From Clostridium neonatale (lineage in GTDB: Bacteria > Bacillota > Clostridia > Clostridiales > Clostridiaceae), in NCBI RefSeq assembly GCF_001458595.1, contig NZ_LN890328.1, positions 1,208,926 to 1,272,925 on the forward strand: a DNA stretch of 64,000 nucleotides. Reading direction: 5' to 3'. The number at the start of each line of letters is the position of its first letter. Positions within the stretch are counted from its first letter, which is position 1. Under the pieces are notes generated by a model. It was not told the DNA's origin. It made no database searches and saw only the letters and a list, made by a program, of their open reading frames with translations. The translations under genes and the position numbers were made by a program. Shown here piece by piece: positions 8,767-19,014 of the stretch.

Positions 8767-8957
8767 GAAATTCAATATATGAATATGCGTAGTATTGTAT
8801 TGGAAATTTAAGCTTTTAAATTCTTTGGCAGAGACTGTTCCAAAATTGTTTGTCCAAAAACTTGCTTTTTGGAGCAAACATTTTTGGGTGCAGCCTCTGC
8901 CATTAGAATTTTTAGATGAAATTTCCATACAATCGAGCATATCATATATTGAATTTC
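8767..8957. repeat. 191-bp imperfect palindromic element
   Basis: The left arm starts GAAATTCAATATATGA (8767) and the right arm ends with its complement TCATATATTGAATTTC (8957). Further matched pairs are TATTGTATTGGAAATTT / AAATTTCCATACAAT, AAATTCTTTGGCAGAG / CTCTGCCATTAGAATTT, and GTTTG / CAAAC, closing on a CCAAAAA..TTTTTGG top near 8853-8868. No coding capacity. The right half recurs at 3804-3918. Confidence 0.85.
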
Positions 8958-9027
8958 GGTTGCTATCCACTAAACTCTTATTCTACACAACATATTTATG
9001 TTGTACTATATTTTAATAAATATATTT

Positions 9028-10737
9028 TTACAATTTGAATTTACTTATGCTTTTTACTAATTCTTCTGATAAAAGTACAAATTGTTCTGCCTCACCTGAA
9101 GTTTTGTCTATAGCTTGACTTAATTCAGTCATTGAAGCTGATGTTTCCTCAGTACTTGCAGCATTCTCTTCTGCTATTGCTGCTAAACTTTCAATGCTGT
9201 TTAATAAGCTATTTTTTAAATTATTTAAGTTTGCTATTTCTTCAGAAATTTTTACTGTTACATTTCTTACTCCTATGATTTCATCATTAACAAATTTAAA
9301 TATCTTTTTTGTAGAATCTAATTTATTGTTTTGTTCATTAATTATGGTTTCAACATCATTCATTGTACTTACACTTGTATTTGAATTCTTAATGAGTTTT
9401 TCAACTATGTCAGCTATTACTTTTGCTGAATTTTGTGATTGATCAGCAAGCTTTCTTATTTCTTCTGCAACAACGGCAAATCCTTTTCCAGCTTCTCCTG
9501 CTCTTGCTGCTTCTATACTTGCATTAAGCGAAAGTAAATTAGTTTGATCTGCAATATCAGCTATAAGTTCTGTTGCAGTTCTAATTTCTAATGCTGAACT
9601 GTTTGTTAAATCTGTTTGAGATTTAACTATGCCTACACTTTCTTTTGTTTTGTTACTAATTTCTGAAAGTTCATTTAATGTATAATTAGCATTATCATTA
9701 TATTCGCGCATCTTTTTAGAACTACTATCTAAAAGTTCAACATGATTTTTAGTCACATCTATAGCATTTCCAATATCAAAAATTTGAGAGCTTGCATTTT
9801 GAGTTTCATTGGCTTGTGATGTTGCACCATTAGCTATTTCTCCAACTGCTGCATTTATATTTGCCATTGAACCGCTAATATTTTCAGCTGATTCATTAAA
9901 ATTGCTTGAAAAGGCTTCTAAAGTCTTTGATGTTATTATAATATTATTTAAAATATCTCTTAAAGATTGTATTAAGTTATCTGTTCCTCTTATAACATCA
10001 CCAATTTCATCAGTTCTTTTAAGCATTTTTTCATCAAATCTTATGGAAAGATCTCCGTCTTTCACTTTTATTAGGTTATTAGTAGAATATCTCATTACTT
10101 TAACCATATGTCTAATAGATATAGATGCTAATACACTTAATATTAAAATTATTACTATTTGACATATAAAAGATATAGTATTTAATTTAGACATATCACT
10201 ATCAACTATAGTTCTATCTTTTCCTACAAAAACCATTCCAACAACTTGTCCCCCATTAGGTTGTTTTATTGGAATATAATTAGCAGCACATTCTATACCA
10301 TTTATAGATATATTAGATGTATAGAACATTTCTCCATTTTTTAGAACTGCATCTATGACTTTGGGGTCAGCCTTTGTACCAATAAATCTTTCACCATTTT
10401 CTTTCATTATATTAGTTATTACTCTTGTATCATTATAAAATATTGTAACGTATAATCCTGTTTTTTCTTTAAGTTTATCAATATAATTAAACTCTTCTGA
10501 TATTTTTATATCTCCTTTACTAAAAATATCGTTCTTATATTCATAATTATCAGTATTTGATGATTCATAATTTTGTAAAATAGTCATTCCAGTATTTCTG
10601 AGTTCCTCTTCTAGTTGCTTGTCACTAGTTTGATTTAATCCCTTTATATTTAGTATCGTTAAAAATAACGATATTCCTATAATAGGAATAAATGTAATTA
10701 GTAAAATTCTCATGGAAAAATTTAGTTTTAATTTCAT
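9028..10737 (-). CDS. Methyl-accepting chemotaxis protein with single Cache domain
   Basis: A 569-residue chemoreceptor: membrane helix at ~10-30, an extracellular single Cache-type sensor (~31-184), second membrane helix ~186-208, a HAMP domain (~209-262) and the cytoplasmic signalling helices (~290-569). The conserved hairpin tip reads [18 protein letters not shown]. Glu/Gln-rich methylation regions flank it. It signals to CheA/CheW at the membrane; the ligand cannot be told from sequence. No chemotaxis genes are adjacent. The start codon precedes [10 protein letters not shown] and has a reasonable upstream site; length is ordinary for the family. Confidence 0.93.
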   Translation of the reverse strand: MKLKLNFSMRILLITFIPIIGISLFLTILNIKGLNQTSDKQLEEELRNTGMTILQNYESSNTDNYEYKNDIFSKGDIKISEEFNYIDKLKEKTGLYVTIFYNDTRVITNIMKENGERFIGTKADPKVIDAVLKNGEMFYTSNISINGIECAANYIPIKQPNGGQVVGMVFVGKDRTIVDSDMSKLNTISFICQIVIILILSVLASISIRHMVKVMRYSTNNLIKVKDGDLSIRFDEKMLKRTDEIGDVIRGTDNLIQSLRDILNNIIITSKTLEAFSSNFNESAENISGSMANINAAVGEIANGATSQANETQNASSQIFDIGNAIDVTKNHVELLDSSSKKMREYNDNANYTLNELSEISNKTKESVGIVKSQTDLTNSSALEIRTATELIADIADQTNLLSLNASIEAARAGEAGKGFAVVAEEIRKLADQSQNSAKVIADIVEKLIKNSNTSVSTMNDVETIINEQNNKLDSTKKIFKFVNDEIIGVRNVTVKISEEIANLNNLKNSLLNSIESLAAIAEENAASTEETSASMTELSQAIDKTSGEAEQFVLLSEELVKSISKFKL

Positions 10738-10901
10738 TATTATTTATGCCCCTTTCATCTTCAAATATTAAATTTATAAAAAATTTTAATAAATATACTT
10801 TATACCCAATATCTACATTTGTATTTTATATTGTTATATGTGCTCTGTCAATAAATTGTATTTTTTCCTTTAATGCAACATATGATTTTCATTCTAATAA
10901 T

Positions 10902-10952
10902 AAAAATCACCTTAAACTTCCAGTATTTACAGTAGTGTTTAAAGTGATTTTT
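10902..10952 (-). terminator. Terminator behind the DUF445 gene
   Basis: AAAAATCACCTTAAAC and GTTTAAAGTGATTTTT form a long stem (one G-T mismatch) closed by a ~19-base loop, with T-rich tails on both strands, 17 bases after the DUF445 stop codon. Confidence 0.8.
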
Positions 10953-10968
10953 ATCTATTTATTAAAAC

Positions 10969-13900
10969 TTATTTCTTTATGTTTTTTTCTGATACTGCAT
11001 CTCCTATAACTAATATTATTGATAAATATACATTAATACCAAAAACTGCCCCGAAACTTCCATATAAATAAAGTTTCTTGAAGAAATCGCCTGCAAATGA
11101 ATCAAATAACATATGAATTTCTTTAGGGTCCATAGCTGAAATTTGTTTTTCAGTTACTTCTTTTAATTTGATACCTTTTAATATATTAGTTGTATGTTCA
11201 ATTGCACCAGACATCATAGCTTCTGAAAAATATTCTGTCAGATCCATTTTTGCACTATTATTTATAAAATCCATATTATTTCTTATTGCATTTTCTACTA
11301 CTATATTTATTAATCTCATATTTTCAGCATTAAATTCATTGTTTTTAGACAATCCTATTAGATTTTCTTTTATATCTGTAAATAATACATTTTCATCAAT
11401 AAAATCTTTAAAAGTTAAATTTGAATTACTTTCATAAAAATTCTTTATTATACTACTTATATTATCTTTTCGAATACTAATATCTAATGCTTTATTTAGA
11501 ATAGTTTTAATAGTATATCTTATATTCATGTTTTCATATATTTCTTCTACTTTAACATCATAAATATATTTTATAATATTTTCTTTTAACATATTAGTTA
11601 TATATCTAGAAATTTCGTCTAAATCGTCATTTATATTTCTTGAAATCTCCTCCTGAATCATATGCACTTCATTTATGCAATTCTCATTTATAAAGCTTCT
11701 TATATAATCCACTTTTATGTTACATATGTATTCACACAAATAATAACTAATGCTTTCTATCTCTTTACTTAAATCTATGTTTTCACCTACATCAAAAATA
11801 GAATTAACTGTATTTGGTATGTTAATATCCTCAACTTTTATATTAAATTCACTTATTTCAGTCACATATAATGAATTATTTAACATATTTTCTAGTACAG
11901 ATATAATTTCATATAGGTTATCATTCATAAATTCTGGAGTCTTTTTAGAGACCATAATATCTACGCATTCATCTACAATTTTATTCCCTCCAGCCATTAA
12001 AAATAAACCTTTTTCTAAAAAGTTTAATTGACTGCTTATGATATTTTTTACCAATGAACTTATTTCATCTTTATTTATATTTAAATATTTCACAAGCTGA
12101 TCATTTAACTTTTTGCTTATACTATATAAATTTCTATTAAGTATTAATCTTACATAGCCATCAAATACATCTGCAACTGTATTTTCATTACTCAATTCTT
12201 TTGTTAAATAATCTTCTACAAATTTTCCTGCAAGAACTTTAAAATCTTCTTTTAAGAATTTTTCTATTTTTACTTCAAAGAACTTATTTATACTTTCAAG
12301 TTTTTCTTCATTTAAGAAGTCTTTTATAGATTTATTTATTAAATTTACATAACATTCATCATTACTAAATAACATGTTTTTTATAAAATCTTTTTTTGCT
12401 AAAGAAAATGTAAAACTCTTAATATTTGAATATATTTCATTTTCTATAGATTTATTAATTTTTAATAAAATTTCATCATTTAATATATCTTTTATTTTTT
12501 CTTCCTTTTGAATTTTTCTCTCAATATAGTTAATTATATTATTTTCTATAGAATCTTTTTGTTTTATAAAATTATTAAACAAATTATCTAAATGAGTTTT
12601 TTTAACAATCTTATTTATTTTAGTATTTTTAATACTTTTACATAAATCATTATTTGTTTTCTCATCTTGTAATACATTTAAAATTCTTTTATACAACGAA
12701 TTACTTAAAGTCTCTTTTTTGGCAGCAATAAGCTTTGATAATACTTCATAATTACTACCTTCAATATTATTAATTAATGACATCTTTAAGTAATTTTTTT
12801 TATTTTCAAATAAACTTTTGACTTTTGATGCATTAAGAAGATTATCCTCAATCACATTTCCAATGCCAACTGCCATACTTTCTCTATGTGCTGGAATATA
12901 TCCTAATGCAAAGTTTTTTAAAAACGGAATCTTTGCAAGAAACTTATTTTTCTTATATGGATGAAAAAGCATTTTTAAAGCTATTACATTTGTCATAATA
13001 CCTATAATTCCCATTAACAAGCATGAAGTAACTGTTGTTAAACTATTATTATAAAATCCAAATGTATTAATATTAGCAGAGAATAGTCCAAATATAAGTC
13101 CAGTAATTCCTCCAAGTATTCCACCAAAAATCGAAAGTGGTTTTAATTCATTTCCCATAAATTTTTGCGCAAGATCACAGATTTCATCTTCATTAAATGT
13201 AATAAGGTTATCATAAACTATCTTTTTAACCTTTTGATCTAGTATAATATTTAAATTGTTATTTACATAAGTAAAAATTTCTTCATTTAACTGCTCAATA
13301 ACTTCTTCTTTGCTTGTTATCTTTTCTATTATATCTATTACTTCACTATCCTCATATTTAGATATTATTTCATCTTCAATACTTAGTACTTTTTCTATGC
13401 ACATACTTTCTACAAAGGTCTTATTTTTAATAAATTCTTCATTCAAATTTATTTCACTTATTGAAGTCTGCACTTTACTCTTAATATATTTTTTTATAGT
13501 TTCTTCATTTTCTTTAAATAATTCAAAAATATACTTAGATGAATTTTTTGATATATTATCTATATTGTTATTTATGAAATTTATTGATTTTAAATCAGTA
13601 TTATATAATTCATCAACTTTATTATTTATATTTTCACATATAAATTGTGAAATTTTCTTTGATAGATTAATTTTATTTTCAAATATAATCTTATATATGT
13701 ATTCACTGCCATTATCATTTAAAAACTCTTTTAAATCAAATGTTATAACATCCTTAATTTTTTTCTTAAGAAGTTTATTTATAATGACTTTAATTATAGA
13801 ATCATCATTCATAAATAGCTTTTCATAAACAATTTCTTTATCTAAATTTTTAACTATATCACTTACTTTTATATCTTTAGAGTAATTAATAATATATTCG

Positions 13901-15075
13901 CTTAGGTCTTTTGGCGCATTTTCATTTGTTGAATAATTTTCAATATATTCTACAATTTTATTAACAGCATTAGTCTTTGAAGGATTATCACTTAAGAAAG
14001 TATCTCTTGCCTTATTAATTATTAAATTTTTAATAGAGCTATCAAAACCAACCATGGCTTCATTAATAGATTCTTCTATTAATTTGTTAATTTCATCCTT
14101 ATTATGTACAACATATTCACATATATATGGTGTACTTTTTTCTATAATCACTTTTAAAATAGATTCTATAATTGAATTAGTTTCTTCTGGCAATATTTCA
14201 TATATATACTTATCACTTTCTAAAAATTCCTCATATATTTTGCCTATAATATCTTTTAGAATTATTCTTAAATCATTAGAATTTATAAAATTTTCTATTT
14301 TTTCTGAATTGATAAAAAATCCTATTTCTTTTTCTTTTAACGATTCCTGTAATTTATCAATAATATCATCAATCTTTAAAATTTCACATAATTTATTTAT
14401 AAATGATTTTAAACTTTCTTCATCCTCAAAAACATCTTTTATTATTAATTCTGTATATTTTTCAATTTCTTCTTTTATTTTATTTTTACTGTCTTCATTT
14501 AATATTTCTGAAATTTTAATATTTGAATTTTCATTATATAAATCAAGTATCAGCTCTTGAGTTATACCTTCTTTTTCAAGAGTATCTAAAATCAAATTAT
14601 ACAGCTTATTACTTATATTAGCTTTTTGAGTATTCGATAAAATAGATTCTATATCAAAGTTATTCAAAAAATTGCTTACAAAATCACTCATAAGTAATTC
14701 TAAGTTTTCTTTGGTAAACTCTCTAAAAGCATTCTTACATTCATAGAAATTAGATATATCCTGAAATTTCAATTCATTTATTGACTCTCTTAAATTAACT
14801 GTAAGAATACTTGTGCACATACTTTTAAGCTGCATTTTAAATTCATCTGTTGAAATTTTCTCTTTTAAAGTGTTACCATTTATAATATCTCTTTCAATTA
14901 ATTCACTAAGCTCTTCAATAAACTTTTGTTTATTTTTTCTTATTACTCCACCAAATTTTAAAGGAGTATATTCTTTAAACAGCATATTTACAGCATATTT
15001 ATTTGTAATATATCCTGAAGCCCCTCCTGAAATTCCTTGGAGAATTAAAAACATTAAATTTCCATTTATACTCAT
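10969..15075 (-). CDS. Giant DUF445 family membrane protein with duplicated core (~1368 aa)
   Basis: The N-terminus has a membrane segment and the DUF445-type signature GYITNKYAVNMLFKEYTPLK; a second signature set appears mid-protein (IMTNVIALKMLFHPYKKNK ... GYIPAHRESMAVGIG, ~725-790) after two membrane segments. Each is followed by several hundred residues of Lys/Glu/Asn/Ile-rich helix, and a last hydrophobic segment lies near the C-terminus (GSFGAVFGINVYLSIILVIG). Typical DUF445 proteins (for example B. subtilis YheB) are near 370-400 residues, so this looks like a tandem fusion. Start: ATG at 15075 after AAGGTG; nearer in-frame GTG/ATG codons lie in the SD. Function unknown; probably an envelope protein. 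Confidence 0.85.
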   Translation of the reverse strand: MSINGNLMFLILQGISGGASGYITNKYAVNMLFKEYTPLKFGGVIRKNKQKFIEELSELIERDIINGNTLKEKISTDEFKMQLKSMCTSILTVNLRESINELKFQDISNFYECKNAFREFTKENLELLMSDFVSNFLNNFDIESILSNTQKANISNKLYNLILDTLEKEGITQELILDLYNENSNIKISEILNEDSKNKIKEEIEKYTELIIKDVFEDEESLKSFINKLCEILKIDDIIDKLQESLKEKEIGFFINSEKIENFINSNDLRIILKDIIGKIYEEFLESDKYIYEILPEETNSIIESILKVIIEKSTPYICEYVVHNKDEINKLIEESINEAMVGFDSSIKNLIINKARDTFLSDNPSKTNAVNKIVEYIENYSTNENAPKDLSEYIINYSKDIKVSDIVKNLDKEIVYEKLFMNDDSIIKVIINKLLKKKIKDVITFDLKEFLNDNGSEYIYKIIFENKINLSKKISQFICENINNKVDELYNTDLKSINFINNNIDNISKNSSKYIFELFKENEETIKKYIKSKVQTSISEINLNEEFIKNKTFVESMCIEKVLSIEDEIISKYEDSEVIDIIEKITSKEEVIEQLNEEIFTYVNNNLNIILDQKVKKIVYDNLITFNEDEICDLAQKFMGNELKPLSIFGGILGGITGLIFGLFSANINTFGFYNNSLTTVTSCLLMGIIGIMTNVIALKMLFHPYKKNKFLAKIPFLKNFALGYIPAHRESMAVGIGNVIEDNLLNASKVKSLFENKKNYLKMSLINNIEGSNYEVLSKLIAAKKETLSNSLYKRILNVLQDEKTNNDLCKSIKNTKINKIVKKTHLDNLFNNFIKQKDSIENNIINYIERKIQKEEKIKDILNDEILLKINKSIENEIYSNIKSFTFSLAKKDFIKNMLFSNDECYVNLINKSIKDFLNEEKLESINKFFEVKIEKFLKEDFKVLAGKFVEDYLTKELSNENTVADVFDGYVRLILNRNLYSISKKLNDQLVKYLNINKDEISSLVKNIISSQLNFLEKGLFLMAGGNKIVDECVDIMVSKKTPEFMNDNLYEIISVLENMLNNSLYVTEISEFNIKVEDINIPNTVNSIFDVGENIDLSKEIESISYYLCEYICNIKVDYIRSFINENCINEVHMIQEEISRNINDDLDEISRYITNMLKENIIKYIYDVKVEEIYENMNIRYTIKTILNKALDISIRKDNISSIIKNFYESNSNLTFKDFIDENVLFTDIKENLIGLSKNNEFNAENMRLINIVVENAIRNNMDFINNSAKMDLTEYFSEAMMSGAIEHTTNILKGIKLKEVTEKQISAMDPKEIHMLFDSFAGDFFKKLYLYGSFGAVFGINVYLSIILVIGDAVSEKNIKK

Positions 15076-15259
15076 ATTCATCACCTTAAATTATTTTATA
15101 ACATTACTTATTTTTTTACAAATTTTATAGAAATCCTATACATTATCATCTTACCTTTTAAATAAATTTAATTTATGATTTAATATGATTATGCACATAA
15201 TTCACACTTAACATACTATTTAATTTATGACTATAAAAAAGAAAGGATATAAATAAAAA

Positions 15260-16048
15260 ATGAAATATTTAAGTGATTATCACCTTCATTCATATTTTTC
15301 CTTTGATGGAAAGCAAAGTATGGAAGAAGCTGTAATTCAAGCAATAAAAAATAACATAAATGAACTTTGCTTTACAGAGCATGTAAGCTTTGATCCTGAA
15401 GATAAAAGCTATAAAACTTTCAAATTTACAGATTATAAAAATGAAATAGAAAGATTATCTTCAATTTACTCAGATTCAATAAAAATAAAAGCTGGAATTG
15501 AATCTGGAGAATATCATTTATATAAAGAAGATTTTGATAAATATTATAAAAATAATGACATAGATTTTATAATCGGTTCCGTACATAATGTAAACAATAA
15601 AGGACTTCGCACTAATTTAAAAGAATATGGAGAACAAGTTTCTTATGAAGATTATTTTAAAGAAATTCTTATACTTTCAGAAGTTGGTGACTTTGATGTT
15701 CTTGGCCATCTAGATATTATTCAACGATACGCTTTTAATTATTACGGTATATATGATTTATCTAAATATAAAGAATATATACATGAGATATTAAAGACTC
15801 TTATTTCTCGAGGAAAAGGAATCGAGATTAATACCTCTGGTCTTCATAATAATATACTTTTTCCAAAACTTGAAATATTAAAAATGTATAAAGACTTAAA
15901 TGGAGAAATAATTACAGTTGGTTCAGACGCTCATGATTCTATAAGAGTTGGTGAAAATATTTCTTATACATATGATATTTTAAAAAGCTTAGATTTTAAA
16001 TATGTATTTACTTTTAATAAAAGAAACAAACATGGAATATTGATATAG
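15260..16048 (+). CDS. PHP-domain histidinol-phosphatase (HisJ/HisK family)
   Basis: The 262-residue protein begins DYHLHSYFSFDG, the first metal-binding motif of PHP phosphoesterases; further ligands are visible as CFTEHVSFD, the Glu of KAGIESGEY, IGSVHNV, LGHLDIIQRY and TVGSDAHDSIRVG. This is the pattern of HisK-type histidinol-phosphate phosphatases (step 8 of histidine synthesis), cytosolic, metal dependent. The length is normal. GAAAGGA precedes the ATG. No other his genes are near, so the substrate is inferred from family similarity. Confidence 0.85.
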   Translation: MKYLSDYHLHSYFSFDGKQSMEEAVIQAIKNNINELCFTEHVSFDPEDKSYKTFKFTDYKNEIERLSSIYSDSIKIKAGIESGEYHLYKEDFDKYYKNNDIDFIIGSVHNVNNKGLRTNLKEYGEQVSYEDYFKEILILSEVGDFDVLGHLDIIQRYAFNYYGIYDLSKYKEYIHEILKTLISRGKGIEINTSGLHNNILFPKLEILKMYKDLNGEIITVGSDAHDSIRVGENISYTYDILKSLDFKYVFTFNKRNKHGILI

Positions 16049-16065
16049 TGAATTAAGTGATATCA

Positions 16066-16196
16066 ACTGAAATAGAACTCTCAATTTCTCCTAGCTTTTT
16101 AATACGTAGGGAAAACATATCTTGCATTTTGCTTAAATTGTATGCTTTGCGAAGAACTTGAGAGCTCTATTTCTTTCTTTCATCTAAAATTATTTA
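16066..16196. repeat. Palindromic intergenic repeat, copy C
   Basis: Same architecture as copies A and B: a conserved outer end (TTTCTTTCTTTCATCTAAAA) and an arm pair CTGAAATAGAACTCTCAA / TTGAGAGCTCTATTTC, but the stem bases and the loop differ. The matched change in both arms implies that pairing is kept while sequence drifts. It lies directly behind the PHP phosphatase gene. Confidence 0.7.
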
Positions 16197-16199
16197 TTA

Positions 16200-16576
16200 G
16201 TATTATTAAAATAAGTAATATCACAAAATTCATTCTTTTAAATAATATGATATCTATATTTCTTATTAAATGCGGATGTTATGGCTAATGCCATAACAAT
16301 GCAATATATATAATTAAAAAGCTTTAAGCTTTTTTTCCTTCATTGATTATTGAAAATTGACAATTGGTAATTTTAAGGAAACACACTATTCACATTAGTT
16401 CATAGGAGTAAGCGCGAGCAGCCAAATATAAAATTTGGGTTCTTGCTTAAATTACAATTTATCTATCGGTAAATTATAATATATTAGGCATATAATATTC
16501 ATCTACATATTTTCATCAATGTATATTGATTTTCTTTTTGTATCATCTATTTAAAAACTACCTTTTATTTATAATC
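16200..16576. other. Gene-free stretch with several small hairpins
   Basis: Contains TGTTATGG..CCATAACA (16276-16300), AAAAGCTTTAAGCTTTTTTTCC (a small terminator-like hairpin near 16317-16338) and a larger GC-richer hairpin at about 16410-16460 (TAAGCGCGA..TTGCTTA enclosing CCAAAT/ATTTGG). No ORF with a ribosome binding site is seen. It may hold another decayed repeat. Confidence 0.5.
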
Positions 16577-17503
16577 CTAAATTATATTTTCTGACTTTCC
16601 CCATTTACTAATCTTTTTATAAGTAGGCACTTCCACATTATACTTTTCTGCAAGTCTTACAACATTGTGAACCAATCCATCAAATTCAGAAGGACCACCT
16701 TTCTCAACATCACGCTGCATAGAAGTTGTTGAATCCTTTGTTAGACCCTTTAATATTTCCATATTAACAGTTGTAATATCTTCTTCAAAAACGATTCCCA
16801 TAGCATGTCCTAATGATTCTATTTCTTCAACAAGACTAATAAATGTATTTTGTTTTTCACCAGGAACCATAAAATCACTACCAACTCCATGATAATATAA
16901 TCCAGCTGCTCCCATAGGTGAAACAAAACTGAACTTTTGTAAAGTATCACGCTTAATATTGTCACTAAGGTAAGCTTCTATTTCTGAACTCTTTAAATCT
17001 TTCTCAACAATCTTTGCTAAACTTTCCATGGTTCTATTTTGATTGTCTCTGAAACCAAAATACACTTTAAAAATAGAAGTAGGCTGATTAATTACACCTG
17101 GCTCTTCAATCATGCTGAAAATATAAACACATCCATCTAAAACAGTACATTTAGGAGAATACTTCTGCATTACTTCTCCTGTTCCAAATACGTTTAAAAT
17201 AGGTATTACTAATGTATCCTCTTTAGCTATTCTATTTACGAATGCACCAGTTTCTTCTAGAGAATAATACTTTACACAAACAAAAATAACATCTGGTACA
17301 TCATCATATTCACCCATAGTACATGCTTTCGCATTATCAATAGTGAAATTTCCTATTCTTGCTGAATGTACTGTCAATCCATTTTCTCTAATTGCTTGAA
17401 GATGCTTTCCCCTTGCAATAAAAGTCACATCATTTCCTGCTTTTGCAAGATAAGCTCCAATGCATCCTCCTGTTCCGCCTGCCCCAATAATTAAGTACTT
17501 CAT
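16577..17503 (-). CDS. 2-dehydropantoate 2-reductase family (PanE/ApbA-like) oxidoreductase
   Basis: The 308-residue protein starts with a Rossmann NADP(H) motif GAGGTGGCIGAYLAKAG, and has the family's VKYYSLEE region (~75-85) and C-terminal helical domain with the SSTTSMQRDVEKG-like motif (here DSTTSMQRDVEKGGPSE, ~255) that binds ketopantoate in PanE. It probably reduces 2-ketopantoate or a related 2-oxo acid with NADPH. AGGGGG precedes the ATG. No pantothenate genes are adjacent, and many clostridia carry paralogues of unknown substrate, so panE itself is not certain. Confidence 0.8.
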   Translation of the reverse strand: MKYLIIGAGGTGGCIGAYLAKAGNDVTFIARGKHLQAIRENGLTVHSARIGNFTIDNAKACTMGEYDDVPDVIFVCVKYYSLEETGAFVNRIAKEDTLVIPILNVFGTGEVMQKYSPKCTVLDGCVYIFSMIEEPGVINQPTSIFKVYFGFRDNQNRTMESLAKIVEKDLKSSEIEAYLSDNIKRDTLQKFSFVSPMGAAGLYYHGVGSDFMVPGEKQNTFISLVEEIESLGHAMGIVFEEDITTVNMEILKGLTKDSTTSMQRDVEKGGPSEFDGLVHNVVRLAEKYNVEVPTYKKISKWGKSENII

Positions 17504-17745
17504 AGTATAATTCCCCCTTTTAAATTATCATATATATATTCTTCTTATTTTATAAAAATAAAACACAACTCTTTTTCTATGACTCTATACTAATCTTTTC
17601 ACTTTTTACATCTCCTTAAAATAATTCTTTATTTATATATTATCATATTATTGATTATAAAAGTGTATTTTATGTCTTGTGTTTTTCTATATCTGCATAT
17701 ATAATATTAATTAATAATTACTATTATATGATAGGAGAGATTGAA

Positions 17746-17928
17746 ATGGAAATAAAAGAAAAAATATTGAGCGTTATGAAAGAAGCTGGGAAACCATTAA
17801 GTGCTGGAGAAGTTGAAAAGTTATCTGGACTTGATCGTAAGGATATTGACAAAGCATTTAAAGAATTAAAAAAAGAAGAAGCTATAGTTTCTCCTGTACG
17901 TTGCAAATGGGAGCCTGCAAATAATTAA
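17746..17928 (+). CDS. Small winged-helix protein, 60 aa
   Basis: Starts MEIKEKILSVMKEAGKPLSA after GGAGA. The whole protein is one wing-helix-type fold: helix 1 (EKILSVMKEAG), GKPLSAGEVEKLSGLDRKDIDKAFKELKKEE as helices 2 and 3 with the recognition turn, and a short wing (AIVSPVRCKWEP). An upstream in-frame ATG at 17677 lacks an SD. It is likely a minimal DNA-binding regulator or a stand-alone domain. It is monocistronic, followed by the terminator at 17941. Confidence 0.8.
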   Translation: MEIKEKILSVMKEAGKPLSAGEVEKLSGLDRKDIDKAFKELKKEEAIVSPVRCKWEPANN

Positions 17929-17940
17929 ATTACATAAAAC

Positions 17941-17987
17941 AAAAAGATTCTATTCATACTTAATACAAGTAAATAGAATCTTTTTGT
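17941..17987. terminator. Bidirectional terminator between convergent genes
   Basis: AAAAAGATTCTATT (17941-17954) pairs with AATAGAATCTTTTT (17972-17985), U-run on both strands. It serves the small winged-helix gene and the rhomboid-like gene. Confidence 0.88.
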
Positions 17988-18005
17988 TTTTATTCTATAT
18001 ATTAA

Positions 18006-18821
18006 TTATTTTATATGTTCATGTTCATATATATGTTTTTCACAATATGCGTGATGTCCTTTGCACTTGCTGCAATATCTAAATTGCATATTCTTATCAT
18101 CTGCATCTGTAAGACCACAAATTGTACATTTATGCTTATATGGCATTTCGACCACTTTAAATGCCTTCTGATATTTATTTTTTCTAATTTTAGATGTAGC
18201 ATTTATCTTTGTATTTTTATAATTACTTTTTCCAAAGAAAACTATATAATTTAGTAATGGTAATAAGTAAACTAGTGCATATCCATAATTTCCTGTTATA
18301 AGTGATTTTACAACATTAAGTATAACAATTGCCCATGATAAGTATCCAAGATATTTCATCTTTATTGGTATTATAAAGAATAATAAAACTGTAAACTCTG
18401 GAAATATCTTAGCAAATGCTAAAAATATTGATAATGTTATATTAGTACCATCTACTGGACTTTTTGTTATAAATGATACTATTATTGTGGCAATCATACC
18501 AAAGAAGAAATATACATTAAACTTAAATTCTCCCCATTCACGTTCTAAGCTTACACCTGCAAGATAATTAAAGTAAAGAGTTAAAACTACTGATAACAAG
18601 CTAGTTGTTAATGGAGGAATAAATATAAAGGTAATGAGTCTCCATATTTGCCCCTGCATGACTTTTCCAGGAATTAATATCATTGAATTAATAAAACTAG
18701 TATCACCTAAAATAAAAAAAGTTACTACATATAAAATTGCACTGACAATAATGACCTTAAGCATCAAATCTGGAATATAATACCTTCCAAATTTTCTCTC
18801 CAGCTTATCTAACCACTTCAT
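18006..18821 (-). CDS. Rhomboid-like membrane protein with C-terminal Cys/His-rich tail
   Basis: The 271-residue protein has about six membrane segments (~22-42, 60-90, 103-122, 130-150, 158-195) and the rhomboid hallmark GQIWRLITFIFIP. The catalytic GxSG Ser motif and the paired His of active rhomboid proteases are not visible, so it is likely a pseudoprotease. The cytoplasmic tail has CTIC, CSKC and Cys/His residues (HHAYCEKH, HEH) that would bind one or two zinc ions. ATG 18821 is chosen because GAGG is 7 bases upstream; TTG 18827 falls too close. Function unknown. Confidence 0.75.
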   Translation of the reverse strand: MKWLDKLERKFGRYYIPDLMLKVIIVSAILYVVTFFILGDTSFINSMILIPGKVMQGQIWRLITFIFIPPLTTSLLSVVLTLYFNYLAGVSLEREWGEFKFNVYFFFGMIATIIVSFITKSPVDGTNITLSIFLAFAKIFPEFTVLLFFIIPIKMKYLGYLSWAIVILNVVKSLITGNYGYALVYLLPLLNYIVFFGKSNYKNTKINATSKIRKNKYQKAFKVVEMPYKHKCTICGLTDADDKNMQFRYCSKCKGHHAYCEKHIYEHEHIK

Positions 18822-19014
18822 ATTCAAACCTCGTTTCTTTTGTATGTATTATTAATTATTGTCACAAGTATACCACAAATATATTCATTATTAATATAGC
18901 AAAACTATTTACTATTTAATTTTTTTATAAATTTACTTTCTACATTTTGATTAAAATTTATTATATGACGTGGAGACTATATTTATTTTAATAAAATGTC
19001 TTATCCATTGCTAT

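Noticed and set aside
13310-14560. Long plus-strand frames opposite the DUF445 gene
   Set aside because: They are antisense shadows of a Glu/Lys/Asn-rich coding frame, with Ser/Phe/Ile-rich composition and no Shine-Dalgarno sequence.
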